A stretch of DNA of 64,000 nt from DATGKG01 sp963783145 (GTDB taxonomy: Bacteria; Desulfobacterota; Binatia; Binatales; Binataceae). This document shows positions 45,161-55,161 of this stretch, piece after piece. The notes below the pieces were generated by a model. That model had not been told where the DNA came from. It searched no databases and saw only the letters and a program-made list of their open reading frames with translations. Each line of letters opens with the position of its first letter. Position 1 is the stretch's first letter. The position numbers and the translations under genes are program-made. The stretch covers positions 1 to 64,000 of the forward strand of contig CAWAMM010000010.1 of the NCBI GenBank assembly GCA_963783145.1, given 5' to 3'.

Positions 45161-48100
45161 ATGGCGATTCGAGTCGCACTGCATCACAAGACCGATTATC
45201 TGTACGACCGCATGGTCGAGCTGTCGCCGCAGGTTGTGCGGCTGCGGCCTGCGCCCCACTGTCGAACACCGATCACGGCGTATTCGCTGAAGATCGAGCC
45301 GCGCGAACATTTCATCAATTGGCAACAGGATCCGCAGGCCAATTACCTCGCACGGATCGTGTTCCCAAAGCCGGTTCACCATTTCTCGGTCGAGGTCGAC
45401 TTGATCGCCGAGATATCGGTCATCAATCCCTTCGATTTCTTTCTGGAGCACGAAGACTGGCCCTTTCAATACGCTGATGATCTGCGCAAGGAACTCGCGC
45501 CGTTCCTTTTCGTAGAACCTCCCGGACCGAAGCTGCGCGCCTCTCTCAAGGAAATCGATCTCTCACCGAAGCGTTGTGTGGATTTCCTGGTCGCACTGAA
45601 CCAGCAACTTCAGCACACGATCGGGTACGTCATCCGGCTCGAGCCCGGTATCCAGGGGTGTGAGGAGACCCTGACCCTCAAGAAGGGATCGTGTCGCGAC
45701 ACCGCATGGCTGTTGGTCGAAATTCTGCGCAATATCGGTCTCGCCGCGCGGTTCGTATCCGGCTACCTGATTCAGCTCAAACCCGATGTAAAACCGCTCG
45801 AGGGTCCGGTCGGACCATCGCAGGACTTCACCGACCTGCATGCATGGGCTGAGGTTTACCTGCCGGGAGCGGGATGGATCGGGCTCGATCCAACTTCGGG
45901 ATTATTCGCCGGCGAGGGTCACATTCCTCTCGCTACCGCACCCGATGCATCGTCAGCCGCGCCAGTTACGGGTCTGGTCGGCCCGTGCGAGGTCGAGTTT
46001 CATCACGAAATGAGCATCGCGCGGATTCATGAAGATCCACGCGTGACCCTGCCGTATACGGACGAGCAGTGGAACCGTATCGAAACGCTCGGCTTCCAAA
46101 TCGATCGCGACATCAGCGCGGGCGATATCCGTCTCACGATGGGCGGCGAGCCAACTTTCGTATCGATCGATGACATGGAGGGCGCCGAGTGGAACATCGC
46201 GGCGCTCGGCAAGAACAAACGCCGGCTCAGCGAGCAATTGTTGTGGCGCCTCTATGAGCGCTTCGCGCCGGGCGGGCTTCTCCACTACGGACAGGGAAAA
46301 TGGTATCCGGGCGAGCAGCTGCCGCGATGGGCGTTGAGTTGTTACTGGCGCAAGGATGGCGTCCCGATGTGGCGCGACGAGGGTCTCTTCGCGCGCGATG
46401 ACAGCGCGACCAAATTTGGTCCGGCAGAGGCACAGCGCTTTTCGGAAACGCTCGCGCACAGACTCGGCATCGATGCCGGATACGTCAATGCGGCATTCGA
46501 GGATCCGGTCCATTATCTGCAACGTGAGCGACAGTTGCCGGTCAATGTGGATCCTGTTGACAATCGTCTCGAAGACCCGATCGAGCGCGAGCGCATGCGA
46601 AAAGTTTTCGAGCGCGGATTGGAAACGCCCACCGGCTTCGTGCTCCCGCTGCAGCGCGGGATCGGCAAGGACGGTCCGCAATGGCAGACCGGGCTGTGGA
46701 TGCTGCGTGGTCAGCATATCTTCCTGATGCCAGGCGATTCGGCCCTCGGCCTGCGCCTACCACTCGCCAGCCTGCCATGGGTCGCGGCATCGGAAGCGCC
46801 GCAATTTTTTCCCGTCGATCCGACCGCGAAGTTGCCGCCGCTGCCGGAGCCAAAACACCTTTCGCCGGCCGAACCGAAAATCCAGGCACGGCCGCTCGGC
46901 GACGTGCGCGACAAGAAACCGGCGCTCGGCCAATCCGCGCCATGGATTGTTCGGACCGCGCTCTGCGTGGAGCCGCGCGACGGGAAGTTACACATCTTTA
47001 TGCCGCCGCTGGAGAGAACCGAGGACTACGTTGATCTGCTCACCGCGATCGAGGACACCGCCGCACATCTTAAGATGCCGGTGGTCATCGAGGGTTATAC
47101 GCCGCCGACGGACTATCGCGTCAACAAACTCGCGGTAACACCTGACCCCGGCGTCATCGAGGTCAATATCCATCCCGCGCATAACTGGAGTGAGCTTGTC
47201 CACCTAATCACCGCGCTTTACGAGGACGCCCGGCAATCGCGCCTCGGTACCGAAAAATTTATGATTGACGGACGCCACACCGGGACTGGCGGTGGCAATC
47301 ATTTCGCAATCGGCGCTGCGACTCCTGCCGATAGTCCATTTCTGCGCCGCCCCGATCTCCTGCGCAGCATGCTCGGCTACTGGCTCAACCATCCAGCATT
47401 GTCGTACCTGTTCTCTGGGATGTTCATCGGGCCGACCAGTCAGGCCCCTCGCATCGACGAAGGTCGCATCGACAATCTCTACGAGCTGGAAATCGCGTTC
47501 AGCCAGATCCCGATTCCGGGCGGGGCGTATTGCCCGCCGTGGTTGGTGGATCGAATCTTCCGCCACATCCTGGTCGACCTCACCGGCAACACCCATCGCG
47601 CGGAATTCTGCATCGACAAACTTTACTCGCCGGACAGTGCGACCGGCCGCCTCGGTCTGCTGGAGATGCGCGGCTTCGAGATGCCGCCACATGCGCGGAT
47701 GAGCCTCACGCAACAATTACTCGTGCGCGCGTTGGTCGCGTGGTTCTGGCGCGAGCCCTATTTGCGAGCCCCCATCGAATGGGGTACGCAGCTTCACGAT
47801 CGCTTCATGCTCCCCTATTTCGTATCGTCCGACTTTCGTGACGTGCTCGATGAGTTGCGCCGCGCGGGATATCCATTCGAACACGATTGGTTCGCGCCGC
47901 ATTTCGAGTTCCGCTATCCGATTTATGGCCGCGTGAACTATGCCGGCATCGATATCGAACTGCGCCAGGCATTGGAGCCATGGTACGTGCTGGGCGAGGA
48001 GCCGGCGGGCGGCGCGACGGCGCGTTTTGTCGATTCCTCGGTTGAAAGGTTACAGGTCAAGGTCAACGGCATGACCAGCGATCGCTATCTCATCGCATGC

Positions 48101-48481
48101 AATGGACGGCGGGTTCCCTTGAAGTCGACTGGGGAGCGCGGCGAATGGATTGCCGGCGTGCGCTACCGCGCATGGCAGCCCCCATCGTGCCTGCATCCGA
48201 CTATTCCGGTCCATACGCCGTTGCTATTCGACCTCTTCGATACCTGGACGGGCCGCTCGATCGGCGGATGCACCTATCACGTTTCGCATCCGGGCGGGCG
48301 CAGTTACGAGACCTTCCCAGTCAACGCGAATGAGGCTGAGGCGCGGCGCGCGGCGCGTTTCGTGCCCTTCGGTCATACGGCGGGACCGATGGCGCTCCCA
48401 GCGAATGAGTTCAATCCGCAGTTCCCCACTACCCTCGATCTGCGCCGCACTGCATCATTCAAAGTTGGGGACGGTTACTAG
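45161..48481 (+). CDS. Transglutaminase / DUF2126 fusion, predicted amidoligase
   Basis: The 1106-residue two-part protein has an N-terminal transglutaminase (about 1-290) with the complete triad Cys178 (KKGSCRDTAWL), His228 (DLHAWAEVYL) and Asp243 (IGLDPTSG). The large DUF2126 region (about 320-1095) includes RLTMGGEPTFVSIDDMEGAE, QGKWYPGEQLPRWALSCYWR, DGRHTGTGGGNHFAIGAATP, GGAYCPPWLVDRIFRHILVD and RLGLLEMRGFEMPPHARMSL. DUF2126 is predicted to be a COOH-NH2 ligase related to glutamine synthetase. Published comparative-genomic work places this fusion with circularly permuted ATP-grasp, alpha-E and transglutaminase proteins. The start ATG lies at 45161; no ribosome site is obvious. Confidence 0.93.
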   Translation: MAIRVALHHKTDYLYDRMVELSPQVVRLRPAPHCRTPITAYSLKIEPREHFINWQQDPQANYLARIVFPKPVHHFSVEVDLIAEISVINPFDFFLEHEDWPFQYADDLRKELAPFLFVEPPGPKLRASLKEIDLSPKRCVDFLVALNQQLQHTIGYVIRLEPGIQGCEETLTLKKGSCRDTAWLLVEILRNIGLAARFVSGYLIQLKPDVKPLEGPVGPSQDFTDLHAWAEVYLPGAGWIGLDPTSGLFAGEGHIPLATAPDASSAAPVTGLVGPCEVEFHHEMSIARIHEDPRVTLPYTDEQWNRIETLGFQIDRDISAGDIRLTMGGEPTFVSIDDMEGAEWNIAALGKNKRRLSEQLLWRLYERFAPGGLLHYGQGKWYPGEQLPRWALSCYWRKDGVPMWRDEGLFARDDSATKFGPAEAQRFSETLAHRLGIDAGYVNAAFEDPVHYLQRERQLPVNVDPVDNRLEDPIERERMRKVFERGLETPTGFVLPLQRGIGKDGPQWQTGLWMLRGQHIFLMPGDSALGLRLPLASLPWVAASEAPQFFPVDPTAKLPPLPEPKHLSPAEPKIQARPLGDVRDKKPALGQSAPWIVRTALCVEPRDGKLHIFMPPLERTEDYVDLLTAIEDTAAHLKMPVVIEGYTPPTDYRVNKLAVTPDPGVIEVNIHPAHNWSELVHLITALYEDARQSRLGTEKFMIDGRHTGTGGGNHFAIGAATPADSPFLRRPDLLRSMLGYWLNHPALSYLFSGMFIGPTSQAPRIDEGRIDNLYELEIAFSQIPIPGGAYCPPWLVDRIFRHILVDLTGNTHRAEFCIDKLYSPDSATGRLGLLEMRGFEMPPHARMSLTQQLLVRALVAWFWREPYLRAPIEWGTQLHDRFMLPYFVSSDFRDVLDELRRAGYPFEHDWFAPHFEFRYPIYGRVNYAGIDIELRQALEPWYVLGEEPAGGATARFVDSSVERLQVKVNGMTSDRYLIACNGRRVPLKSTGERGEWIAGVRYRAWQPPSCLHPTIPVHTPLLFDLFDTWTGRSIGGCTYHVSHPGGRSYETFPVNANEAEARRAARFVPFGHTAGPMALPANEFNPQFPTTLDLRRTASFKVGDGY

Positions 48482-48546
48482 AACTTTTCCCGCACACGTT
48501 GTATGTCGCTAGCTGCTTGCGAGTGGGGCCACCAGGAAAGGATTTA

Positions 48547-51108
48547 ATGAGTCAGGCGGAGAGCGCGGCGGCGCGTGAGAAAATCGCGTCCGTTTCGCGA
48601 TATCAATCGAATCCGGCGTTTTACGACGAGATGCTCGCGTCGGCCGAAGCGATCCGTCCCCATTGGCAGCCGCTGATGGACTCCATCACCGCGATGGGAG
48701 CCGAGGGTCTCGCCAGCCGCTGGCAGGAAGGACGCCGTCTGCTCCATGACAATGGCGTTACCTACAATGTCTATGGAGATCCGCGCAGTACCGATCGCCC
48801 ATGGCCGCTGGATCCTCTCCCGCTGGTAATCGAAGAGAAGGAATGGGCGGCGATCGAAGCCGCGATGCGCCAGCGCGCGACCTTGCTCAACACCCTGCTC
48901 GCGGATTTTTATGGTGCGCAGCGTCTGCTGCACGAAGACCTTTTTCCTCCGGAGCTAATCTTTCGGCATCCGGGGTTTTTGCGCCCATGCTGCAACGTTC
49001 CGGTGCCCGGCGGGATCTATCTCCATAACTACTCGGCCGACCTTGCGCGCTCGCCCGACGGCCAATGGTGGGTAATCGCGGACCGTACGCAGACTCCCTC
49101 CGGCGCCGGCTATGCGCTGGAAAATCGCCTCGTTTCCCAGCGCGTGCTGCCCGATGTCTTTCGCGCGACTCACGTGCGCAGGCTCGCCGACTTCTTTCAG
49201 GCCTATCGCGAGGCGCTGCGCAACCTCGTCCCGCATCACCAAGACAATCCGCGCATCGTGTTGCTCACACCCGGGCCCTACAACGAGACCTATTTCGAAC
49301 ACGCGTTTCTGGCGCGCTACCTTGGCTACACGCTGGTCGAGGGCGGTGATCTGACGGTGCGCGACAACTCCGTCTTTCTCAAGACGTTGGGCGGATTGTT
49401 ACCGGTCGATCTCATCATGCGCCGCCAGGACGACAGCTTTTGCGATCCGCTGGAATTGCGTGAGGACTCGGTGCTCGGGGTGCCCGGCCTGGTGCAGGCG
49501 GTTCGCGCGGGCAACGTGGCGATCGTCAACGCGCTCGGATCCGGGCTGCTCGAATCTCCCGCGACCGCGGCGTTCCTGCCGAGTCTTTGCAAGCATCTGC
49601 TCGGCGAAGAATTAAAGATGCCGACCGTGGCGACATGGTGGTGCGGCGAGAAGAAACCGCTCGCTCATGTGCTGGAAAATCTGGACCACCTGGTAATCAA
49701 GCAGACCTTCGGCAGCTCCCGACGACTTCCGATCTTCGGGCCGAAGCTATCCGCGGTTGCGCGCGAAAAATTGCGCGACGAGATCCGTCAGGCTCCCGCG
49801 GACTTTGTGGCGCAGGAGCAGGTCGCGCTTTCACTGGTTCCAGTTTGGCAGGAAGGCGGAGGTCTCACGCCCCGCCACATGGTGCTGCGCGTTTACGTCA
49901 TCGCATCGGAGGGCTCCTTTGCGGTGATGCCCGGAGGGTTGACGCGCATCACTTCGTCGCTCGATAGCCTGGTCGCCTCGATGCAGCACGGCGGCGGAAG
50001 CAAGGACACCTGGGTGATGGCGAGTGGCCCGGTCTCGCAGACCACGCTCCTGACATCCGCCTCGACCGCGCTCGAGGTTAGCCGCGCGACCTTCGATCTG
50101 CCGAGCCGCGTCGCTGACAACCTATTCTGGCTCGGCCGCTACGCTGAACGCGTCGAGTCGGCGGTGCGCGTCTCGCGCGCGATCCTGACCCGGCTGTATC
50201 AGGAATCGGATCCCGAAAATGCCGCCGGTCTAGAGGCTGGGGTGCGGGTAATGACCGCGCTCGGACACCTGCCGGCTGAATTGATATCCTCGAACAACGG
50301 AAAAGCCTCCAGCAGCCGTGATGCGTCGTTAGAACGCGAGATGCTCGCCGTCATCTTCGATTCCGAGGAAAAAAGCTCCCTTGGCTTCACCCTCAACCAG
50401 CTTCGCCGCGTTGCATGGCTTCTGCGCGACCGCTTCTCCGCCGATGCCTGGCGCATCCTCAACCGCTTCGACAAGCAATTCGCCTCGCCCCCGCCGATCG
50501 AGCCGCTGCGGATGGGCCGCGCGCTCACCCTCCTCGATGACGCCATCATGACGCTTTCGGCCTTCAGCGGCCTGGTGATGGAGAGCATGACACGCGGCGA
50601 CGGGTGGCGCTTTCTCGATATCGGCCGCCGCCTCGAGCGCGCGCTCCAGCTCATCGAGATGCTGCGCCATGGGCTTAATCCCGCTAGCCGCGACGAAAGT
50701 GGCGAGCTCCAGACTTTGCTCGAAATCGCCGATAGCTCCCTGACCTATCGCTCGCGCTATCTCACCTCGATGCGCGCCGATCTGGTGCTCGACCTGCTGC
50801 TCCTCGACGAGGCCAATCCGCACTCGGCCGCGTTTCAGATCGCCCGTCTGCGCGAGCACGTCGAAGAGTTGCCGGGGAGCTCCGGCGACGCCCGCCGCAG
50901 CGCTCGATGGCGCGTCGTCGCGGGCCTGCTCAGCGCAGTGCAGTTAGCTGACGCCCAGGAACTGATTCGTCCCGGCGACCACGGCGATTGGGAGGGCTTG
51001 CAGCACCTCCTGGGAACCTTGGCGGCGGGGCTGCGCGCACTTTCAGAGGCGCTTGCTCGCGACTACTTCGAACATACGATAGCTTCGCGACAGTTGTCGG
51101 CCCCGTGA
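48547..51108 (+). CDS. Circularly permuted ATP-grasp / alpha-E domain fusion
   Basis: The 853-residue protein has an N-terminal circularly permuted type-2 ATP-grasp (about 60-470): RRLLHDNGVTYNVYGD, PGGIYLHNYSADLARSPDGQ, WWVIADRTQTPSGAGYALEN and KQTFGSSRRLP. An alpha-E domain (about 515-840) follows: RVADNLFWLGRYAERVESAV, FLDIGRRLERALQLIEML, SLTYRSRYLT. In many genomes these are two genes (COG2308 and COG2307); here they are fused. ATP-grasp enzymes form amide bonds through acyl phosphates, so this is a plausible peptide ligase. ATG 48547 has an AGGAAAGG site upstream; the next gene starts 19 bp after its stop. Confidence 0.93.
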   Translation: MSQAESAAAREKIASVSRYQSNPAFYDEMLASAEAIRPHWQPLMDSITAMGAEGLASRWQEGRRLLHDNGVTYNVYGDPRSTDRPWPLDPLPLVIEEKEWAAIEAAMRQRATLLNTLLADFYGAQRLLHEDLFPPELIFRHPGFLRPCCNVPVPGGIYLHNYSADLARSPDGQWWVIADRTQTPSGAGYALENRLVSQRVLPDVFRATHVRRLADFFQAYREALRNLVPHHQDNPRIVLLTPGPYNETYFEHAFLARYLGYTLVEGGDLTVRDNSVFLKTLGGLLPVDLIMRRQDDSFCDPLELREDSVLGVPGLVQAVRAGNVAIVNALGSGLLESPATAAFLPSLCKHLLGEELKMPTVATWWCGEKKPLAHVLENLDHLVIKQTFGSSRRLPIFGPKLSAVAREKLRDEIRQAPADFVAQEQVALSLVPVWQEGGGLTPRHMVLRVYVIASEGSFAVMPGGLTRITSSLDSLVASMQHGGGSKDTWVMASGPVSQTTLLTSASTALEVSRATFDLPSRVADNLFWLGRYAERVESAVRVSRAILTRLYQESDPENAAGLEAGVRVMTALGHLPAELISSNNGKASSSRDASLEREMLAVIFDSEEKSSLGFTLNQLRRVAWLLRDRFSADAWRILNRFDKQFASPPPIEPLRMGRALTLLDDAIMTLSAFSGLVMESMTRGDGWRFLDIGRRLERALQLIEMLRHGLNPASRDESGELQTLLEIADSSLTYRSRYLTSMRADLVLDLLLLDEANPHSAAFQIARLREHVEELPGSSGDARRSARWRVVAGLLSAVQLADAQELIRPGDHGDWEGLQHLLGTLAAGLRALSEALARDYFEHTIASRQLSAP

Positions 51109-51127
51109 GTGACACTGAGTTACCGCG

Positions 51128-52006
51128 ATGATGCTGCGCGTCATTCATAGGACCACCTATTCCTACGGTGAATCCGTCCCCATTTGCCACACCGAGGCGC
51201 GCCTCGCTCCTCGCAGTGAACGGGGCCAGACCTTATTCGACCACCAACTCGTGGTCGAGCCGACCCCGGGCTCTTCGGTCGCGCGCAAGGACTACTTCGG
51301 CAACGCGGTTACCACCTTCACCATCGACGAGCCCCATGAAGTCCTTCGCGTCACCGCGCAAAGCCTGGTCGAGACTCGCGCCAATGAGGCAATTCATCCC
51401 GCGCTGACCCCGCCATGGGAGCAGGTCGGCGAGGTGGTGCACCGCCATGAGAACGACCAGACCTTCGACGCCTATCAATTCGTCTTCGAATCGCCGCGGG
51501 TGAAGCCGGCTGCGGAATTTGCCAACTATGCGAACCCGTCGTTTCCGGCGCAGCGCCCGTTGCTCGAATGCGCGCTCGACCTATGCCATCGGATCTTTAC
51601 CGACTTCAAATACGATCGTACCGCGACCACGGTCAGAACTCCGGTCGTCGAGGCTTTCCATTCACGCGAAGGTGTGTGCCAGGACTTTGCCCATGTTATG
51701 ATCGCATGCTTCAGGTCTCTCAGACTGCCCGCTCGCTATGTCAGTGGCTACCTCCGCACCGACGACGATGGCATCGGCGCGCACGCCTCGCACGCATGGC
51801 TATCTATCTATTGTCCCGGTTTCGGATGGCTCGACCTTGATCCTACTAACGACGTGATTCCCGGCACCGGTCACGTGACCCTCGGATGGGGCCGCGATTA
51901 CTCTGATGTTCCTCCGCTGCAGGGCGTGGCGCTGGGCGGCGCCGACCAAGTGATCGCGGTCGAGGTGAGCGTCACCCCCGAGGACCCTGCCGGCGAGGTG
52001 GTTTAG
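51128..52006 (+). CDS. Transglutaminase-like cysteine protease/transferase (2)
   Basis: The 292-residue protein has an N-terminal beta domain (MMLRVIHRTTYSYGESVPIC) and an active-site set Cys184 (REGVCQDFAHVM), His222 (ASHAWLSIYCPG) and Asp238 (WLDLDPTND), all intact. It follows the ATP-grasp/alpha-E fusion after 19 bp and completes the rightward three-gene operon. It is more distant from the leftward protein at 43961 than simple duplication would give, so the two probably play different parts in forming or trimming the same product. Confidence 0.92.
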   Translation: MMLRVIHRTTYSYGESVPICHTEARLAPRSERGQTLFDHQLVVEPTPGSSVARKDYFGNAVTTFTIDEPHEVLRVTAQSLVETRANEAIHPALTPPWEQVGEVVHRHENDQTFDAYQFVFESPRVKPAAEFANYANPSFPAQRPLLECALDLCHRIFTDFKYDRTATTVRTPVVEAFHSREGVCQDFAHVMIACFRSLRLPARYVSGYLRTDDDGIGAHASHAWLSIYCPGFGWLDLDPTNDVIPGTGHVTLGWGRDYSDVPPLQGVALGGADQVIAVEVSVTPEDPAGEVV

Positions 52007-52298
52007 CTTCGCTGTTCAATCAAGGGCCTCTTTTGAGATAAATTCTTGACTCTCCGTTTTATGGCAAAGTCGCGTTGACATCGGCGAATTTCATATCAAC
52101 GTTTCATCCGCCAGGCCTTGGAGACCGCGCTGAGCCGCGCAAGGAACGTTGACAAATCGGAGCGCGAGGGGACCTTCCCCCTTGCACCTCGCTAAATAAC
52201 AACCACTGCGTTCGCGTTTGTGAGCGACTGATATTTTGCCCGCGGCACACTTGTGTCCTCGTAGTTCTTTCATTAGCAGGGGCGTAACATCTGGAGGG

Positions 52299-53027
52299 AT
52301 GAGCACGCGGGAGTTGCCTCCATACCCGGTCGGGCAGGGAATCCCCGGCGACATTGTTCCGACGCGCGAGGGTTACGACCGCTGGTCGGTAGTGTACGAC
52401 GGCGACGGTAATCCACTGATCGCCCTCGAAGAGCCACAGGTCGAGCGCATGCTTGGCGATGCACGCGGACTGCGAATCGCGGATGTCGGGACCGGCACTG
52501 GCCGGCATGCGGTTCGGCTCGCGAATGCCGGCGCGATGGTTACCGCACTGGACTTTTCCAGAGGAATGCTCAAACAGGCGCGCGCGAAGTCGGGCGCGGA
52601 TCACGTTTCATTCGTGGTAGCAGACTGCGCCGCGCAGCTGCCCTTGCGCGACGGCGCGTTTGATCGGGTCGTATGCGCGCTGCTCGCCGACCACGTTCAA
52701 TCGCTCGATTCACTCCTTAGTGAGCTGGCGCGTATCTGCTCCAAGGACGGCTTCATCGTGTTCACTACCGTACATCCGACCATGCATCTGCTTGGGGTGC
52801 GAGCGCGCTTCAACGATCCCGAAACGGGCAAAAAGATCTATCCGAAGAGCTACGATCACTCGATCCCATCGTTGGTGATGGCGGCACAGCGCGCCGGGCT
52901 GCGCTTCTGCGAAATGAATGAGCACTTCGTCACCGAAGAGTTGGTGCGCACGAACCCACGTGCAGCACAGGCGCTCGGGTGGCCACTTTTACTCGCAATG
53001 AAGCTGGCGCGACCTCAGTATTTTTGA
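52299..53027 (+). CDS. Class I SAM-dependent methyltransferase
   Basis: The 242-residue Rossmann-fold methyltransferase shows motif I ADVGTGTGRHAVRLA, ALDFSRGML (motif II) and VVADCAAQLPLRDGAFDRVV with VCALLADHVQ (motif IV/post), typical of UbiE-like small-molecule methylases. The acceptor is unknown. ATG 52299 lies very close to the GGAGG that precedes it (1 bp), so a start further upstream is possible. It is isolated between the amide-bond cluster and the leftward methyltransferase. Confidence 0.8.
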   Translation: MSTRELPPYPVGQGIPGDIVPTREGYDRWSVVYDGDGNPLIALEEPQVERMLGDARGLRIADVGTGTGRHAVRLANAGAMVTALDFSRGMLKQARAKSGADHVSFVVADCAAQLPLRDGAFDRVVCALLADHVQSLDSLLSELARICSKDGFIVFTTVHPTMHLLGVRARFNDPETGKKIYPKSYDHSIPSLVMAAQRAGLRFCEMNEHFVTEELVRTNPRAAQALGWPLLLAMKLARPQYF

Positions 53028-53127
53028 AGAAGCCTCGGAGCGTCTGCAAGTCATACTTAGGCGGTCGGTCTGCGCAAGCAAAGATCGCTCAATAAACCTT
53101 CAGAATTTAAAGCAAATTAACCCGGGC

Positions 53128-54033
53128 TCATGTGGATCGCCGGCCAACCCGCGCGCGCATGTAGTGATTCGGCGCCGACGGCCGAAGACCATCGGTGCGG
53201 TCCTTGAAATATCGCGCCGCTGCGTCATCCGGACCGAAATCGGAGACCTCCGCGAATCCGATTTTCCGCACTTGTTCAGCTAGTTCGGCGGGTTCGAAAG
53301 AGGTCCCTTGTGATTCACCGCGAGCTTGTGTCGCTGCCGTCGCCGCAGCAAGGATCTTCTGGGTCCCCTCATCAACTAAATCTTTGGGAACGTTATATTC
53401 GAAGATGATCTCCGTTCCGGGTGCGAGTGCAGCTACCGCCCGCAAGGTGCCGAAAATGGCCTCGGTGGAAAGATACATGGTAACCCCGAGCCATGAGAAA
53501 AGGCCGGGGACGTCCGTCCGGTAGCCGCTGCTGCGCAAGCTGTCAGTCAGCGACTCCTTCTCGAAATTGACCGGGACCATCCTCAGGTTAGCCGGCAACT
53601 CGATACCGGCCGCGCGAAGACGAGCCCGCTTCCATGCCTGGGTGGCAGGATGATCTACTTCGAAGACCTGCAGAACCTTGGCAAGTTCCGCTCGGCGGTA
53701 CGCGAAAGAGTCCAGCCCGGCGCCAAGGATCACGTATTGGGCAACACCCCGTCTAACCGCCTCGTCAACTTCATCCTCAAGATAGCGGCTGCGGGTGACC
53801 ACCGCGTTCGTAACTGACCGACGCAGCGTTAGCGCGAAGTCGGGGTTCGTATTCCGCGCAATCTCCGCATCCAGCTGATCCAGCTGGGCCTTGAGAGCAG
53901 CCTCAGTCACGCATCCGGAAAGCTGCTGTGCAAGCGTATCTTCGAAGATCCTGGGCGGCTGGTCCCACAACAGATGAGCCGCGCGAACCATCGCGCAAAT
54001 CTGGGCGGTGGCGCTGGGTTTGCCTTCTTCCAC
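53128..54033 (-). CDS. SAM-dependent methyltransferase, TIGR00027 / LCMT-like
   Basis: The 301-residue protein is related to leucine carboxyl methyltransferases. It has VTRSRYLEDEVDEAVRRGVA followed by QYVILGAGLDSFAYRR (motif I), VFEVDHPATQAWKR, GLFSWLGVTMYLSTEAI and EIIFEYNVP. Bacterial TIGR00027 proteins methylate carboxyl or hydroxyl groups on unknown acceptors. GTG 54033 is preferred because GGAGGATCAA precedes it; a TTG at 54063 would also be in frame. Divergent from fabI. Confidence 0.85.
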   Translation of the reverse strand: MEEGKPSATAQICAMVRAAHLLWDQPPRIFEDTLAQQLSGCVTEAALKAQLDQLDAEIARNTNPDFALTLRRSVTNAVVTRSRYLEDEVDEAVRRGVAQYVILGAGLDSFAYRRAELAKVLQVFEVDHPATQAWKRARLRAAGIELPANLRMVPVNFEKESLTDSLRSSGYRTDVPGLFSWLGVTMYLSTEAIFGTLRAVAALAPGTEIIFEYNVPKDLVDEGTQKILAAATAATQARGESQGTSFEPAELAEQVRKIGFAEVSDFGPDDAAARYFKDRTDGLRPSAPNHYMRARVGRRST

Positions 54034-54282
54034 TTGATCCTCCGTACACGAGCTCGGCGCCAATCCTGATGCCGACGCGGCCGGTCTCGATCCCGAATCG
54101 AAACTGAAATGATCTTCTTATAATGCGCATACTTGCATTAACCAACTGCCCGCTGAGTGGTTCGTTTGAAAGACTTCCGCAGATTGTGCTCTCATCGGGC
54201 GACATCTTCTTCACTATAGATTGAGACCGGCCAGGGCCAAGGTCACCGCGTGCCTGGCGAAACAGGAGCTAAGAAAAGCGCC

Positions 54283-55050
54283 ATGACCCAAACGCTCGCG
54301 GGCAAAAAAGGCCTGGTCGTCGGCATCGCCAATGAGCATTCGATTGCGTGGGGCTGCGCGCAAGCATTTCAGGCCGAAGGCGCAGAACTGGCCGTCACTT
54401 ATCTGAATGCGAAGGCGGAACCCTACGTGCGCCCGCTGGCGCAACAGCTAGGAGCATCGATCATCCTCCCGCTGGAGGTGCGCGACGACGCCCAGCTGGA
54501 AGCCGTATTTGATGCCGTCAAGGCCAAGTGGGGGAAGCTCGATTTTCTGCTCCATGCGATTGCCTACGCGCCGAAAGAGGATTTGCAGGGGCGCGTGGCG
54601 GACTGTTCACGGCAGGGGTTTCTGACCGCGATGGATATTTCCTGCTATTCCTTCATCCGCATGGCGCACTTGGCCGAGCCGTTGATGACGCCCGGCGGTT
54701 GCCTGCTCACCACCAGCAATTACGGCGGCGAACGAGTCGTCGAGCATTACAACCTGATGGGGCCGGTGAAATCGGCGCTGGAAGGGGTGGTCAAGTATCT
54801 CGCGGTGGAGCTGGGCAAGAGCCACATCCGCGTCAATGCCCTGTCGCCGGGGCCGATCCTCACGCGTGCCGCGGGTGGGCTGGCTGACTTCGAGGAATTG
54901 CTGCGCGAGGCGCGCTGCAAATCACCGCTCCACGAAACCCCGCTCATCGCCGATGTCGGCGCGATCGCGGCCTTTCTGGTCAGCGACGGCGCCCGCCACA
55001 TCACCGGCAACATTACTTTTATCGATTGCGGCACGCATGTTATGGGGTGA
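54283..55050 (+). CDS. fabI: Enoyl-[acyl-carrier-protein] reductase FabI
   Basis: FabI performs the last reduction of each fatty-acid elongation cycle using NAD(P)H. The 255-residue short-chain dehydrogenase shows GKKGLVVGIANEHSIAWG (FabI-type cofactor loop), Tyr147, Tyr156 and Lys163 in TSNYGGERVVEHYNLMGPVK (the FabI Tyr-x6-Lys), then RVNALSPGPILTRAAGG. ATG 54283 follows AGGAGC. The gene stands alone. Confidence 0.93.
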   Translation: MTQTLAGKKGLVVGIANEHSIAWGCAQAFQAEGAELAVTYLNAKAEPYVRPLAQQLGASIILPLEVRDDAQLEAVFDAVKAKWGKLDFLLHAIAYAPKEDLQGRVADCSRQGFLTAMDISCYSFIRMAHLAEPLMTPGGCLLTTSNYGGERVVEHYNLMGPVKSALEGVVKYLAVELGKSHIRVNALSPGPILTRAAGGLADFEELLREARCKSPLHETPLIADVGAIAAFLVSDGARHITGNITFIDCGTHVMG

Positions 55051-55114
55051 AGGCTCTCAACACTGCTTTATACGTCTGCGCGAATGGCCGTCATAATTTG
55101 ATCGGATTTTAATG

Positions 55115-55128
55115 GTACTAAACAGTAC
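55115..55128. promoter_or_regulatory. Inverted repeat TACT-N4-AGTA beyond tetR end
   Basis: GTACTAAACAGTAC is an inverted repeat with 5-bp arms. The TACT-N4-AGTA core recurs at 55910-55921 in the tetR-gst promoter region. It lies between the fabI and tetR 3' ends and may be a second site for the TetR protein, or chance. Confidence 0.3.
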
Positions 55129-55161
55129 TGATTCATGGCGAAGCCGTGGCCGCGCGTACAA

